Shown piece after piece: positions 1 through 8,833 of a stretch of 64,000 bases of DNA (positions are counted from its first letter, which is position 1; each line of letters begins with the position of its first letter). Source of the DNA: Pseudomonas sp. MYb118 (GTDB lineage: Bacteria; Pseudomonadota; Gammaproteobacteria; Pseudomonadales; Pseudomonadaceae); assembly GCF_040947875.1 (NCBI RefSeq), contig NZ_JBFRXN010000002.1, positions 3,162,001-3,226,000 on the forward strand, in the 5' to 3' direction. Below the pieces are notes generated by a model. It did no database searches, was not told the origin of the DNA, and was given only the letters and a program-made list of their open reading frames with translations. A program made the position numbers and the translations under genes.

Positions 1-25
1 AAAAGCGCCGGAAGTGAAGTTCTGA
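1..25 (+). CDS. 3' end of an upstream gene, probably LemA family
   Basis: Only the last seven codons are in the window. The frame starting at base 2 reads KAPEVKF and stops with TGA at 23-25, which resembles the usual C-terminus of LemA proteins. LemA genes commonly sit directly upstream of TPM-domain genes, as here. The rest of the gene is outside the window, so this rests on context and seven residues only. Confidence 0.4.
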
Positions 26-66
26 GCTGAAGCCGGCCTGACGCATTCCCACGGATGAGGTTGCCA

Positions 67-819
67 ATGCGCGTGTTGAAAGTGGGCCTGGTGCTGTTGT
101 TGTGGGTGTTTGCCCTGACGGCCCGGGCCGAGTTGAATTTCCCGCAGTTGACCGGGCGGGTAGTGGACAACGCCCAGATGATCGAGCCGTCGGTGCGCGA
201 GCAACTGACGCAGCAGCTGGCGGCCCATGAGAATGCCACCGGCGAGCAGTTGGTGGTGGTCACCCTGCCGGACTTGCAAGGCGCCGAGATTGCCGACTTC
301 GGCTATCAGTTGGGGCGCCACTGGGGCATCGGCCAGAAGGACAAGAACAACGGCGCGCTGCTGATCGTGGCCCGCGCCGAGCGCAAGTTGCGGATCGAAG
401 TCGGTTATGGCCTGGAAGATCGCCTGACCGATGCGCAGAGTTCGGTGATCATCAACCAGGTGATCACCCCGGCGTTCAAGGCCGGCAACTTCAGCAAGGG
501 CATCAGCGACGGGGTCGCGGCGATGCTGGTGGTGCTGGGCGGCAGCCCGCTGGACGAGCCATCGACGGCCTATGAGTCGAACGGCGGGCAGGACGACTTC
601 GCCTCCCGTCACCCTGGGGTGTTCGTGTTTTTGGTGGTGCTGTTCATCCTGACCATCTTCGTCTTGCAGATGCTCGGCATCCTGCCGGCCGGTCGCGGCG
701 GTTCGGGCGGCTCCGGTGGCGGTTTTGGCGGCGGTGGTTTTGGTGGCGGCGGTGGAGGCGGGGGCTTCAGCGGCGGCGGGGGCAGTTTCGGGGGCGGCGG
801 TTCGTCGGGCGGCTGGTGA
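67..819 (+). CDS. TPM-domain secreted or membrane-anchored protein (YgcG family)
   Basis: 250 aa. Residues 1-21 form a signal peptide ending ARA before ELNFPQLTGRVVDNA. A TPM domain (about residues 25-150) follows, then one transmembrane helix (about 182-206), then a tail made almost only of Gly and Ser ending SSGGW, typical of YgcG-type proteins. An ATG at 55 is in frame, but GAGG at 57-60 is well placed for the ATG at 67, so 67 is chosen. It lies between the LemA-like tail and a second TPM gene, the common lemA-TPM-TPM arrangement. The molecular function of the family is not firmly established. Confidence 0.85.
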   Translation: MRVLKVGLVLLLWVFALTARAELNFPQLTGRVVDNAQMIEPSVREQLTQQLAAHENATGEQLVVVTLPDLQGAEIADFGYQLGRHWGIGQKDKNNGALLIVARAERKLRIEVGYGLEDRLTDAQSSVIINQVITPAFKAGNFSKGISDGVAAMLVVLGGSPLDEPSTAYESNGGQDDFASRHPGVFVFLVVLFILTIFVLQMLGILPAGRGGSGGSGGGFGGGGFGGGGGGGGFSGGGGSFGGGGSSGGW

Positions 820-847
820 TAACAATATTCGATGGGCACTTCTAGAC

Positions 848-1465
848 ATGGCATTACTGACTGAACACGAACAACGCAAGGTCGCCGAGGCGATTGCCCG
901 GGTCGAGCGCGACACCGACGCCGAGCTGGTCACGGTATTGGCCGCCCGCGCCGATGACTACGCGTACATTCCGTTGCTGTGGGCCAGCGTGCTGGCGCTG
1001 GTGGTGCCGGGTGTCGTGCATTACCTGACCGGCTGGCTGACCATGAACAGCCTGCTGCTGGTGCAGTGGGTCACCTTCATCGTGTTGTGCGTGCTGTTTC
1101 GCCTGCCGAAAATCACCACCCATCTGGTGCCGCGTTCGGTGCGCCACTGGCGCGCCTCGAACCTGGCGCGCCGGCAGTTCCTGGCGCAGAACCTGCACCA
1201 CACCGTGGGCAGCACCGGCATGCTGATCTTCGTCTGCGAAGCCGAGCGTTACGTGGAGATCCTGGTGGACGAAGGGATTTCTAGCCGGCTGGACAACCAG
1301 CACTGGGACGCCATCGTCGCGGCGTTCACCCAACAGGTGAAGCAGGGCCAGACCTTGCAGGGCTTCGTCACCTGCGTCGAGGCCTGCGGCGAGTTGCTCA
1401 AGGTGCACGTGCCGGTGACCCATGTGCGCAATGAGTTGCCGAATCGGTTGGTGGTGTTGGGTTGA
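848..1465 (+). CDS. Second TPM-domain membrane protein
   Basis: 205 aa from ATG 848 (MALLTEHEQRKVAEAI). The frame is open further upstream, but only as a shadow of the glycine-rich tail of the previous gene. The N-terminal 35 residues (VERDTDAELVTVLAARADDY) resemble the beginning of a TPM domain. Two hydrophobic helices follow at about residues 38-58 and 62-80, then a soluble C-terminal half. There is no signal peptide. No clear Shine-Dalgarno is visible, so it may be read by coupling from the gene 28 bases upstream. Pairing with a YgcG-like protein suggests a shared envelope role, which is inference. Confidence 0.75.
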   Translation: MALLTEHEQRKVAEAIARVERDTDAELVTVLAARADDYAYIPLLWASVLALVVPGVVHYLTGWLTMNSLLLVQWVTFIVLCVLFRLPKITTHLVPRSVRHWRASNLARRQFLAQNLHHTVGSTGMLIFVCEAERYVEILVDEGISSRLDNQHWDAIVAAFTQQVKQGQTLQGFVTCVEACGELLKVHVPVTHVRNELPNRLVVLG

Positions 1466-1491
1466 ACCCGATTTTATTAACAACCTAAACC

Positions 1492-1582
1492 CTGTAGGAG
1501 CGGGCTTGCCCGCGATGGCGGTGTGTCAGTCAAATCAGTGCTGGCTGGTCAATCGCTATCGCGGGCAAGCCCGCTCCTACAG
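1492..1582. repeat. REPIN (inverted REP pair)
   Basis: Two REP hairpins in opposite orientation (GTAGGAGCGGGCTTGCCCGC and its reverse complement) separated by about 45 bases, in the gap between the TPM gene and the methyltransferase. No coding potential. Confidence 0.9.
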
Positions 1583-1695
1583 GGGGGCTGCCCCGGATTC
1601 AGATCACCATTCGTAAATAACTGCGTGTCCTGCGCCGCCATCCCCCCTAAAATGCCCCCCATTCCCGATTCGCCGCGCCCGAGGCCGTTTTTTCC

Positions 1696-2910
1696 ATGTC
1701 TGTCACCGCCACACCCGCCAGCCCCGCGCCGGACCATCACGCCCAGTTCATCGACCTGCTGCAAGGCAGCCTCGAGGCCAATGCCTTCATCAAACTGGTG
1801 CTGGCCAAGTACGTCGGCAGCGAAGCCGACCTGCAGCGGGTGATCATCAAGCAACTGACGGTCAAGGATCAGCCCTGCCTGTCCTTCGTCTATCGCTACA
1901 AGACCCGCGACATCACCAAGAACCTGCCGCTGGCCGAAGGCGTGGCGAGCATTGCCGAGCTGTTGCCGGCCTCGTTCAAAAATGCGCATTTGTTGTCGCT
2001 GACCGACGAAGCCCAGCTGGAATACAGCAAAAAGGGCAAGTCTTCACTGTTCAAGAGCAAACCCCAGCAATTGCGTGAAGTGCCATCCACCGGGCACAAC
2101 CGCGAGAAAAACCGCTTTCTGGACCTCAGCCGGCCGTTTCTCGCTGACCTGGGCGTGACCAACGCCAAGCACGAGCTGATCCCGGCGATGTCGCGCAAAT
2201 GGAAGCAGATCAACAAGTTCATCGAAGTCTTCAGTCATGCGCTGACGTCCTCGCCGCTGGCGCTGGACCAGCCGGTGCGGGTCGCCGATTTCGGTTCGGG
2301 CAAGGGCTACCTGACGTTCGCGATCCACGACTACCTGCGCAACACCCTCAACGCTGAAGGCGAAGTGACGGGCGTCGAGCTGCGCGAAGACATGGTCACC
2401 CTGTGCAATGCCGCCGCGGCGAAGCTGGAGCACCCAGGCCTGGTGTTCAAATGCGGTGACGTGCGCAGCGTGGCGCCGAGCGAGCTGGAAGTGATGATCG
2501 CCCTGCATGCCTGCGACATCGCTACCGATTATGCGATCCACACCGGCATTCGCTCGGGTGCGTCGATCATCATGTGCTCGCCGTGCTGCCACAAGCAGAT
2601 CCGCCTGCAGATCCAGAGCCCGGTGCTGCTCAAGTCGATGCTGCAATACGGCCTGCACCTGGGCCAGCAGGCGGAAATGGTCACCGATAGCCTGCGCGCG
2701 CTGTTCCTCGAAGCCTGCGGCTACGAAACCAAGGTGTTCGAGTTCATCTCGCTGGAACACACCAACAAGAACAAGATGATCCTGGCGGTCAAACGCGCCG
2801 AGCCGGTGGACCCGGCGCAGTTGCTGGTGAAGATCCAGGAACTGAAGGATTTCTACCGCATCACCGAGCATTGCCTGGAGACGTTGTTGCGGGCGGATGG
2901 CTATCTGTAG
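1696..2910 (+). CDS. SAM-dependent methyltransferase (Methyltransf_32-like)
   Basis: 404 aa. The Rossmann-fold SAM motif I VADFGSGKGYLTF is at residues 196-208. VTGVELREDMV (acidic end of beta-2) follows, then LHACDIATDYAI and a cysteine-rich MCSPCCHKQIR segment near 293-303, typical of the Methyltransf_32 group. The N-terminal 180 residues are a separate, unrecognised domain. The substrate cannot be told from sequence. The stop codon TAG at 2908-2910 lies inside the first arm of a REP element, so the last two codons are REP sequence. It stands alone, with REPs on both sides. Confidence 0.8.
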   Translation: MSVTATPASPAPDHHAQFIDLLQGSLEANAFIKLVLAKYVGSEADLQRVIIKQLTVKDQPCLSFVYRYKTRDITKNLPLAEGVASIAELLPASFKNAHLLSLTDEAQLEYSKKGKSSLFKSKPQQLREVPSTGHNREKNRFLDLSRPFLADLGVTNAKHELIPAMSRKWKQINKFIEVFSHALTSSPLALDQPVRVADFGSGKGYLTFAIHDYLRNTLNAEGEVTGVELREDMVTLCNAAAAKLEHPGLVFKCGDVRSVAPSELEVMIALHACDIATDYAIHTGIRSGASIIMCSPCCHKQIRLQIQSPVLLKSMLQYGLHLGQQAEMVTDSLRALFLEACGYETKVFEFISLEHTNKNKMILAVKRAEPVDPAQLLVKIQELKDFYRITEHCLETLLRADGYL

Positions 2911-3021
2911 GAGCGAGCATGTCGAGGCGTCGAACCGTCGCGATGGTCGTCAACGATGACGTTGGCTGTCTGACACCCAGCGGTGTCTGCGCCACCATCG
3001 CGAGCATGCTCGCTCCTACAG
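2905..3021. repeat. REPIN, left arm with an apical insert and overlapping a stop codon
   Basis: The left arm starts CTGTAGGAGCGAGCATG inside the end of the methyltransferase gene and carries an extra block (TCGAGGCGTCGAACCG) between its half-sites. The right arm at about 2995-3021 is a normal REP. It separates the methyltransferase from the convergent permease gene. Confidence 0.8.
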
Positions 3022-3033
3022 GTGGGGATCGTG

Positions 3034-3924
3034 TCAGGTGGTGGCCACTGGCGTGGGCTTCACCGCCGTCTTGCGCCCCAGCATCACCGTGATGATCACC
3101 CCCACCGCGAACACCCAGGTGATCGGTTCGACGTGTTCACCGAAGAACAACGCGGAAAACGCGATGGTGAAGAAGATCTGCAGCAGCTGGATCTGACTGA
3201 CGCGGGCGATGCCGCCCATCGCCAGGCCGGCGTACCAGGCGAAGAAGCCGATGAACTGCGAGAACAGCGACACGTAACCGAACGCCCACCAGGTTTTCGC
3301 CGAGACTTCGCCCTGGTGTTGCAGCGCCAGGTACAGCACCGGGCCGATCAGCAGCGGTGTCGACAGCACCAGCGCCCAGCAGATCACCTGCCAGCCGCCC
3401 ATCTCCCGGGCCAGGCGACCGCCTTCGGCATAACCCAACCCGCCCACGGCAATCGCCCCGACCATCAGCAAGTCACCAGCCTGGATGCTGCCGGCGCCGC
3501 TGATCAGCGCATAACCCAGCACCAGTGCGCTGCCCAGCGCGGCGCAGGCCCAGAAGGCTTTCGACGGCCGTTCGTGGGACAACCACGCGGCGTACAGCGC
3601 CACGCACAAGGGTTGCAGGCCGTTGACCAGCGCGCCATGGGACGCTGGCAAGGTTTGCATGGCCCAGGCCGACAGCACCGGGAAACCGAGGATCACCCCG
3701 GCGATCACCAGGCTCAGGCCCTTGACCTGCTGCCAGGTCGGCCACTTTTCCCGGCGCCAGAGAAGCAAAAGTGCGGCCGGCACGGCGGCGAACAAGGCAC
3801 GGCCGAGGCCGTTCAACAACGGATGCAGTTCCTGCACGACGATGCGGGTGAAGGGCAGGGTGAGGCTGAAAATCACAACGCCGAGCAGGCCGAGGGCCAT
3901 GCCGGTGTTTTCGCGCGAGGACAT
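3034..3924 (-). CDS. DMT-superfamily permease with two EamA domains
   Basis: 296 aa, about ten predicted transmembrane helices arranged as two EamA repeats (first starts MALGLLGVVIFSLTLPFTR; second near GDLLMVGAIAVGGLGYAEG). The length is typical of the drug/metabolite transporter superfamily. It probably exports or imports a small metabolite at the inner membrane; the substrate cannot be predicted. The C-terminus is short and positively charged (GRKTAVKPTPVATT). It is a single-gene unit convergent with the methyltransferase. Confidence 0.85.
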   Translation of the reverse strand: MSSRENTGMALGLLGVVIFSLTLPFTRIVVQELHPLLNGLGRALFAAVPAALLLLWRREKWPTWQQVKGLSLVIAGVILGFPVLSAWAMQTLPASHGALVNGLQPLCVALYAAWLSHERPSKAFWACAALGSALVLGYALISGAGSIQAGDLLMVGAIAVGGLGYAEGGRLAREMGGWQVICWALVLSTPLLIGPVLYLALQHQGEVSAKTWWAFGYVSLFSQFIGFFAWYAGLAMGGIARVSQIQLLQIFFTIAFSALFFGEHVEPITWVFAVGVIITVMLGRKTAVKPTPVATT

Positions 3925-4037
3925 GATGGCTAACCAGATTCAGGGGTGGCAGGTAAGGCCTTCATCTAGCCATAAACCTTCGGGTTTACCCTGTTACAGA
4001 TGGGCACAGAGTTATCCGTACAGTTGAAGACCCCTCC

Positions 4038-4070
4038 CTGTAGGAGCGAGCTTGGTCCGGGCGGCGTTCC
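4038..4070. repeat. Single degenerate REP-like half-element
   Basis: CTGTAGGAGCGAGCTTGG is followed by TCCGGGCGGCGTTCCGAC instead of the usual TGCTCGCGAT. It starts like a REP but has a different second half, so it belongs to another repeat variant or is decayed. It lies upstream of the DJ-1/PfpI gene. Confidence 0.5.
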
Positions 4071-4177
4071 GACGATGAACGATGACTCGGTCCCAAGGTA
4101 ATAACAGGCTATTACCCACCCCTGCGGATAAAGACTACCTTCAATACTCCCAAGCACATCCCAGAGGAGTCCTGCCC

Positions 4178-4759
4178 ATGGCTGCCAAGAAAATTCTGAT
4201 GCTGGTCGGCGATTATGTCGAAGACTATGAAGTGATGGTGCCGTTTCAGGCCTTGCTGATGGTCGGTCACACGGTGCACGCCGTCTGCCCGGACAAGACC
4301 GCTGGCCAGACCGTACGCACGGCGATCCACGACTTCGAGGGCGACCAGACCTACAGCGAAAAACCAGGCCACCTGTTCGCCTTGAACTTCGATTTCGCCA
4401 AGGTCGCCGAGGCGGACTACGATGCCCTGTTGATCCCCGGCGGTCGTGCGCCGGAATACCTGCGCTTGAATGAAAAGGTCCTGGAGCTGGTGCGTGCCTT
4501 CGACAAGGCTGGCAAGCCGATCGCGGCGGTGTGCCATGGCGCCCAGTTGCTCGCGGCGGCGGGGATTCTCGAAGGTCGCGAGTGCAGCGCCTACCCGGCG
4601 TGCGCGCCGGAAGTGCGGCTGGCGGGTGGCAAGTTCGTCGACATTCCGGTGACGGACGGCCACGTCCAGGGCAATCTGGCCACGGCACCTGCCTGGCCGG
4701 CGCACCCGAACTGGCTGGCCGGTTTCCTCGGGTTGCTGGGGACGAAAATCACGCTGTAA
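4178..4759 (+). CDS. DJ-1/PfpI family protein
   Basis: 193 aa from ATG 4178, preceded by GAGGAGT at 4164-4170. The nucleophile-elbow motif AVCHGAQLL puts the family cysteine at C119, followed by H120. The conserved acidic residue lies early in the domain ([13 protein letters not shown], near E16). The overall layout fits the class I glutamine-amidotransferase-like fold. Members are described as proteases, glyoxalase III/deglycase-type enzymes or stress proteins; the exact activity here is unknown. A small ribbon-helix-helix gene follows 13 bases later and is probably co-transcribed. Confidence 0.85.
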   Translation: MAAKKILMLVGDYVEDYEVMVPFQALLMVGHTVHAVCPDKTAGQTVRTAIHDFEGDQTYSEKPGHLFALNFDFAKVAEADYDALLIPGGRAPEYLRLNEKVLELVRAFDKAGKPIAAVCHGAQLLAAAGILEGRECSAYPACAPEVRLAGGKFVDIPVTDGHVQGNLATAPAWPAHPNWLAGFLGLLGTKITL

Positions 4760-4772
4760 CGAGGGACTTGCC

Positions 4773-5078
4773 ATGTGCGAGCTGTACGTCAAGGCCGATC
4801 CGATTCTCTACGAATCGCGCTCCCGCTCACTGCGCATCTGCGGCGTGGTAACCACACTGCGCCTGGAGAATCAGTTCTGGGACATCCTCGCCGAAATCGC
4901 CGAGGTCGATGGCATGACCACCAACCAGCTGATCGCCAAGCTGTATGAAGAGGTGATGGACTATCGTGGCGAAGTGGTCAATTTCGCTTCGTTCCTGCGG
5001 GTCAGTTGTACGCGTTACCTGAGCCAGCGGCGGGTGCAGGTGCCGGGGTTGGCGGTGGTGCGGTCTGGAGTGAAGTAG
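4773..5078 (+). CDS. Ribbon-helix-helix domain protein
   Basis: 101 aa. The central segment SLRICGVVTTLRLENQFWDILAE has the beta-strand/helix pattern of the RHH_4 family, followed by a second helix (TTNQLIAKLYEEVMD). The C-terminal SFLRVSCTRYL is conserved in these small proteins. It is likely a DNA-binding regulator, possibly acting on its own operon with the DJ-1/PfpI gene 13 bases upstream. The target is not known. Confidence 0.75.
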   Translation: MCELYVKADPILYESRSRSLRICGVVTTLRLENQFWDILAEIAEVDGMTTNQLIAKLYEEVMDYRGEVVNFASFLRVSCTRYLSQRRVQVPGLAVVRSGVK

Positions 5079-5091
5079 CCAGGACCGAGTC

Positions 5092-5168
5092 GACCCCATC
5101 GCGAGCAGGCTCGCTCCCACAGGAACTGACGACAAACCTGTGGGAGCGAGCCTGCTCGCGATGGGGCC
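5092..5168. repeat. REPIN with near-perfect arms
   Basis: Arms at about 5092-5122 and 5138-5168 are reverse complements of each other out to the flanking CCCCAT/ATGGGG. The spacer is only about 15 bases. It lies between the convergent RHH and TonB-receptor genes, so it could act as a bidirectional terminator-like hairpin; it lacks a T-run. Confidence 0.9.
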
Positions 5169-5193
5169 CTATCAGGCAACCCAAGAAGCGGGA

Positions 5194-7749
5194 TCAGAAG
5201 AACCGAGTCACACTCACCTTGGCATTGCGCCCCTGGCTCCACGCCCGCTCGCCGCTCAACGCCGGGCGGTAGTTTTCGTTGAACAGGTTGTCGATCGTCA
5301 GGTTGACCTCGGTGCCCTTGAGGTAAGACTGCTGCGGTTTCCAGTTGGCGAACAGGCTCTGCACGTTGTAGCGGTCATTGTCGTACTGGTCGTAGAACGT
5401 GTCACCCACGGTGTTTTTGCTGCTGCCGTACTTGTCGCTCGGCAGGCGGTCGGTCTGGCGCACGAATTCGCCTTGCCAGCCCACCTGGGCATCCCAGCTC
5501 GGGATCTTCACGCCCAGGGTCGCCACCCATTTCGCCGGTGGAATGTCACGCACCCAGACGTCCGGGCCCCACGGGTTGGTGTAGGCACCTTCGTGCTTGC
5601 CGGTAAACCATGAGTAGGACAACGCCCCGAACAGGTACGTCGAATCGTAGAAGCTTTCCACCTCGAAGCCCTTGATGGTCAGGCCGCCGATGTTGCGGTA
5701 GTTGCTCATCGGCAACTGGCCCTTGCAATCGCTGGAGATGGTGCCCCCAGTGTTCCACTGGTTCTCGCAGCCGATACCGGTGGCCTTGAAGATCTCGTCG
5801 TCGATCTTGTTGCGCACCAGCGTGGTACGGATCTGCACGTTGTCGTGCTCGGCGAACACGTTGGAGAAGCTGCTGATGTTACCGGCGCGCCAACCGGTGA
5901 TGCGCTCGGGGTCGAGGTCGACGCTGGTGGCCGGGCGGGTGCTGGAGTTCTGCACTTCGTATTGCTCGTCGATCACCGGCGCACGCCAGGTCTTGCTGTA
6001 GTCGACGAAGAACCCGGTGTTGGGCGTGGCCCTCCAGAACAACGACAGCCGTGGCGACCAACCGGTGTAGGTGCGGTCGCTGTAGTCGTGGCCGAACGCC
6101 GGGTCCGGGTTGGCGTAGATTGGCGCGTCGTTGGCTTCGCCCCGGTTGCGTACGTGGTCGTAGCGCACCGACGGCGTCAGGGTGAAGTCGCCCAGGGTGA
6201 TCGCGTCCTGCAGGTAGGCGCTGTTGGTATCGACCTTGCCGTGGGGCATGAACGAGGGCTGGAAGTGGCCGAAGTTGTACCTCGGCACGTTGTAGGTATT
6301 GCCCGGCATCCACATTTCGGTTTCGCGGTCGTGCTTGCGCATCTGCACGCCACTGGTCACTGCGTGGGCCAGTGGGCCGGTCTCGAACAGGCTGATGTTA
6401 CGCAACTCGATCACGCGATCCTCGTAGGAGGTGTCCATCTTGCGCCCACCGGTGGCCAGTTGGAAAAACGCCGTCTCATCACGCTCGTCGGTCTGCTCGG
6501 TCTTGGATTGCGAGTAGGTCAGTTCGAGGTTGACCAGGCGATTGTCCAGCGGCTGGTACTGGTACTTGGTCGACCAGGTGGTGTCTTCGGTTTCGCGATT
6601 GGCCAGGAAGCGCTTGAGGGCATTCTTATAGCCGTATTGCTTGATGTTCGCCGCCGTCGGCGGAGTTGGATAGGCCGTCGAGGAAAACGGCGTCCAGCGC
6701 TCGCTCTCGGAGTGGGAGTAGGTCACGCCCACGCTGTGTTCGTCGTTGAGGTGCAGGTTGAGGTTGAACAGCTGGCCGTCCAGGTCCAGGGCGCTGTTGG
6801 GCAGGCGCTTGGGATTGATCGGGTATTCGTTGCGCGTGTCGGGTGGGGTGCCCGCCAGCTTCATGTCGTCGCCATCGCGCTTGGTGATATAGACCAGCGC
6901 ATCGAGGCGACCGTCGTCGGTACGGCCGAACAGGGCCGAGCTGTAGGTTTGCTGATGGTCGTTGCTGCCATAACCGTACTTGACCATGGCGCCGCTGTTG
7001 CGGCCTTCCTGCAGCAGGTCCGGGGCGGTCTTGGTTTCCATGTGCACGGTCCCGCCGAAGCCGCCGTTGCCGGTGAACAGCGAGTGAGGGCCTTTCTCCA
7101 CTTCGATGCTCTTGATCAGCTCCGGCTCGATGAACACCGTGCCTTGCTGGTAACGCTCGAAGCCGCTCTTGGTGGCACCGTTGACGGTCAACGGCACGTC
7201 CTCGGCATCGCCCAGGCCCCAGATGTTGATGGTCTGGCCGCCGGGTTTGGGCGAGCCGCCCATGCTCACGCCGGGCAGGGTCGCCAGCAGGCTGGGGATG
7301 TTGCTGGGCTGGCGCCGGTCGATATCGGCCTGGGTCAGGGTCGAGCGGCCGACGGTGCTGGAGTCGACCTCGGTGCCGCTGCCGATCACGCTCAGGGCGT
7401 CCAGTTGAATGCCGTCGGCGCTGCTGGTCACCGGTTCCGTGGGCCGCACCACGTAGGTCTGGTTGACCTTGATCAGGTCGAAGGCGCTGTTGTCGAGCAA
7501 CCGGCGGATCGCTGTTTCTGCGCTGTACTCGCCATCGAGGGCGGGCGCCTTGAGGTTGCGGATCTGCTCTTCGTCGAACAGCAACTGGATTTTCGCCTGC
7601 TGGGCAATCTGGCTCAGCGACGTGGCCAGGGGCTGCGCCGGCAGGTGCAGGCTGATGGACTCGGCGTGGGCCTGGCCAAAAACCAGGCAGGCGGCGAGCA
7701 GGGTCGGACGAAGACAGGTGAGCGAACTAGGTGAAGGCACGCGAAACAT
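5194..7749 (-). CDS. TonB-dependent receptor with N-terminal signalling domain, heme/hemoglobin type
   Basis: 851 aa. The signal peptide ends AHA near residue 29. An STN (secretin/TonB short N-terminal) domain covers about 30-100, used by receptors that signal to an anti-sigma factor. The plug (about 130-240) contains GGQTINIWGLGD and the segment VEKGPHSLFTGNGGFGGTVHMETK, which matches the hemoglobin/transferrin/lactoferrin receptor class better than siderophore receptors. The beta-barrel follows with SKTWRAPVIDEQYE, similar to the FRAP-type motif of heme receptors, and ends in aromatic F-F. It sits downstream of sigma and FecR genes, so it is a cell-surface-signalling receptor resembling HasR. 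No hasA hemophore or exporter gene is in the window, so the ligand is not certain. Confidence 0.85.
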   Translation of the reverse strand: MFRVPSPSSLTCLRPTLLAACLVFGQAHAESISLHLPAQPLATSLSQIAQQAKIQLLFDEEQIRNLKAPALDGEYSAETAIRRLLDNSAFDLIKVNQTYVVRPTEPVTSSADGIQLDALSVIGSGTEVDSSTVGRSTLTQADIDRRQPSNIPSLLATLPGVSMGGSPKPGGQTINIWGLGDAEDVPLTVNGATKSGFERYQQGTVFIEPELIKSIEVEKGPHSLFTGNGGFGGTVHMETKTAPDLLQEGRNSGAMVKYGYGSNDHQQTYSSALFGRTDDGRLDALVYITKRDGDDMKLAGTPPDTRNEYPINPKRLPNSALDLDGQLFNLNLHLNDEHSVGVTYSHSESERWTPFSSTAYPTPPTAANIKQYGYKNALKRFLANRETEDTTWSTKYQYQPLDNRLVNLELTYSQSKTEQTDERDETAFFQLATGGRKMDTSYEDRVIELRNISLFETGPLAHAVTSGVQMRKHDRETEMWMPGNTYNVPRYNFGHFQPSFMPHGKVDTNSAYLQDAITLGDFTLTPSVRYDHVRNRGEANDAPIYANPDPAFGHDYSDRTYTGWSPRLSLFWRATPNTGFFVDYSKTWRAPVIDEQYEVQNSSTRPATSVDLDPERITGWRAGNISSFSNVFAEHDNVQIRTTLVRNKIDDEIFKATGIGCENQWNTGGTISSDCKGQLPMSNYRNIGGLTIKGFEVESFYDSTYLFGALSYSWFTGKHEGAYTNPWGPDVWVRDIPPAKWVATLGVKIPSWDAQVGWQGEFVRQTDRLPSDKYGSSKNTVGDTFYDQYDNDRYNVQSLFANWKPQQSYLKGTEVNLTIDNLFNENYRPALSGERAWSQGRNAKVSVTRFF

Positions 7750-7825
7750 TGAATCCCCCGGGTTGGCTTAAAGGCCAGAAAAGGCATGCGTACAAAACGC
7801 AGACCCGGAGGAAGACGTGGCAGGT

Positions 7826-7868
7826 AAAAAAAACCTCACATGCAAATGAAAAATATTCGCATGTGAGG
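7826..7868 (-). terminator. Rho-independent terminator between fecR-like gene and TonB receptor
   Basis: Perfect 10-bp arms CCTCACATGC (7834-7843) and GCATGTGAGG (7859-7868) are followed on the minus strand by eight T residues (7826-7833). It begins only about 5 bases after the FecR stop codon. It should end most sigma/anti-sigma transcripts before the receptor gene, which then needs its own promoter or readthrough. Confidence 0.85.
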
Positions 7869-7873
7869 ATTTT

Positions 7874-8833
7874 TCACCGTGCTTCGATGCGTAAACGGCC
7901 GTCCGCCAGGGCGACGGTCTTCACCGGGATCAATGCGGGCAGGGCGTGCAGCAGGGCATCGGGGTCGTTGACGTCGAGGTTGCCCGAGACCTTGAAACGC
8001 CCCACTTGCGGGTCGGCCAGCAGCACCGGCTGGGAACGGTAGAGGTTCAACTCGTCGACCAGGCTGGCCAGCTCGCGGGCGCGAAACGCCAGGTGCCCGC
8101 TGCGCCAGTCGGCGACTTGCCCGTCTGCCAGGGTCTGCTGTTGCAGGGTGCCGCTGGCCAGGTCGTAGACCGCCTGCTGCTGCGCGCCGAGCATCACCGG
8201 GTCGCGGCTGTCCGGGGCAAACGCGACCTGGCCGTGGGCGACACTCACCACCAGTTGCTTTTCCCCACGCCGCACATCGAAACCGGTGCCGACCACCCGC
8301 ACCGAGGCCTCGCCGGCGCGTACCCACAACGGGCGCTCCTTGTCGGGGGCGACTTCGATGTACAACTGGCCGGCTTCCAGAAACAGCTGGCGCTGCTGGC
8401 CGCTGAAATCGACGCGCACGCGGGTGTTGGCATTCACTGACAGGGTGCTGCCGTCCGGCAGGTCGAAGGTGCGCGCGCCTGTCGCCTGGGCGGTGATCTG
8501 TTGCTGATAAACCTCGTGGGACGTGCCCAGATTGAAGGCCAAAACCGCGCACACCAGCGCCGCCGCGACGGCCAGCGCCGGGCGCCAGGCTGGCGTCTTG
8601 CGCCGTGGCGTGAGGGGCACGGGCTTGTTCAACTGCTGCAGCTCGGCCAGGTCCGTCCACAAATGCTGAAAGGCGTGATAGGCCTTGGCGTGCTCGGGCT
8701 CGCTTAGCCACTGCTGGAAGGCCTGGCTCTGGGCGCTGCTGCGATCTTCCCGGTTGCGCACGAACCACACCGCGGCCTGGGCCTCGATGCTGTCGTCCGC
8801 CGGGTCGCTGTCAATGTCGTGAGGGTGGGTCAT
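7874..8833 (-). CDS. FecR-family anti-sigma factor / transmembrane sensor
   Basis: 319 aa from the ATG at 8833, which overlaps the sigma-factor stop codon as ATGA. This coupling is why 8833 is preferred over the upstream in-frame ATG at 8878. The N-terminal cytoplasmic domain (DUF4880-like; AAVWFVRNREDRSSAQSQAF) binds the sigma factor. One transmembrane helix follows a basic stretch (PRRKTPAWRPALAVAAALVC, about 92-110). The periplasmic FecR domain (GARTFDLPDGSTLSVNANT) would contact the receptor STN domain. Its role is to hold or activate the partner sigma factor according to ligand occupancy of the receptor. Confidence 0.9.
   Translation of the reverse strand: MTHPHDIDSDPADDSIEAQAAVWFVRNREDRSSAQSQAFQQWLSEPEHAKAYHAFQHLWTDLAELQQLNKPVPLTPRRKTPAWRPALAVAAALVCAVLAFNLGTSHEVYQQQITAQATGARTFDLPDGSTLSVNANTRVRVDFSGQQRQLFLEAGQLYIEVAPDKERPLWVRAGEASVRVVGTGFDVRRGEKQLVVSVAHGQVAFAPDSRDPVMLGAQQQAVYDLASGTLQQQTLADGQVADWRSGHLAFRARELASLVDELNLYRSQPVLLADPQVGRFKVSGNLDVNDPDALLHALPALIPVKTVALADGRLRIEAR

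Noticed and set aside
609..854. Proline-rich minus-strand ORF opposite the TPM gene tail
   Set aside because: It is the mirror of a Gly/Ser-rich coding tail and has no independent support.
5845..7734. 629-codon open frame on the plus strand opposite the TonB receptor
   Set aside because: It is antisense to a clearly recognisable receptor, has low-complexity V/H/G/Q-rich composition typical of GC-rich shadow frames, and has no domain.
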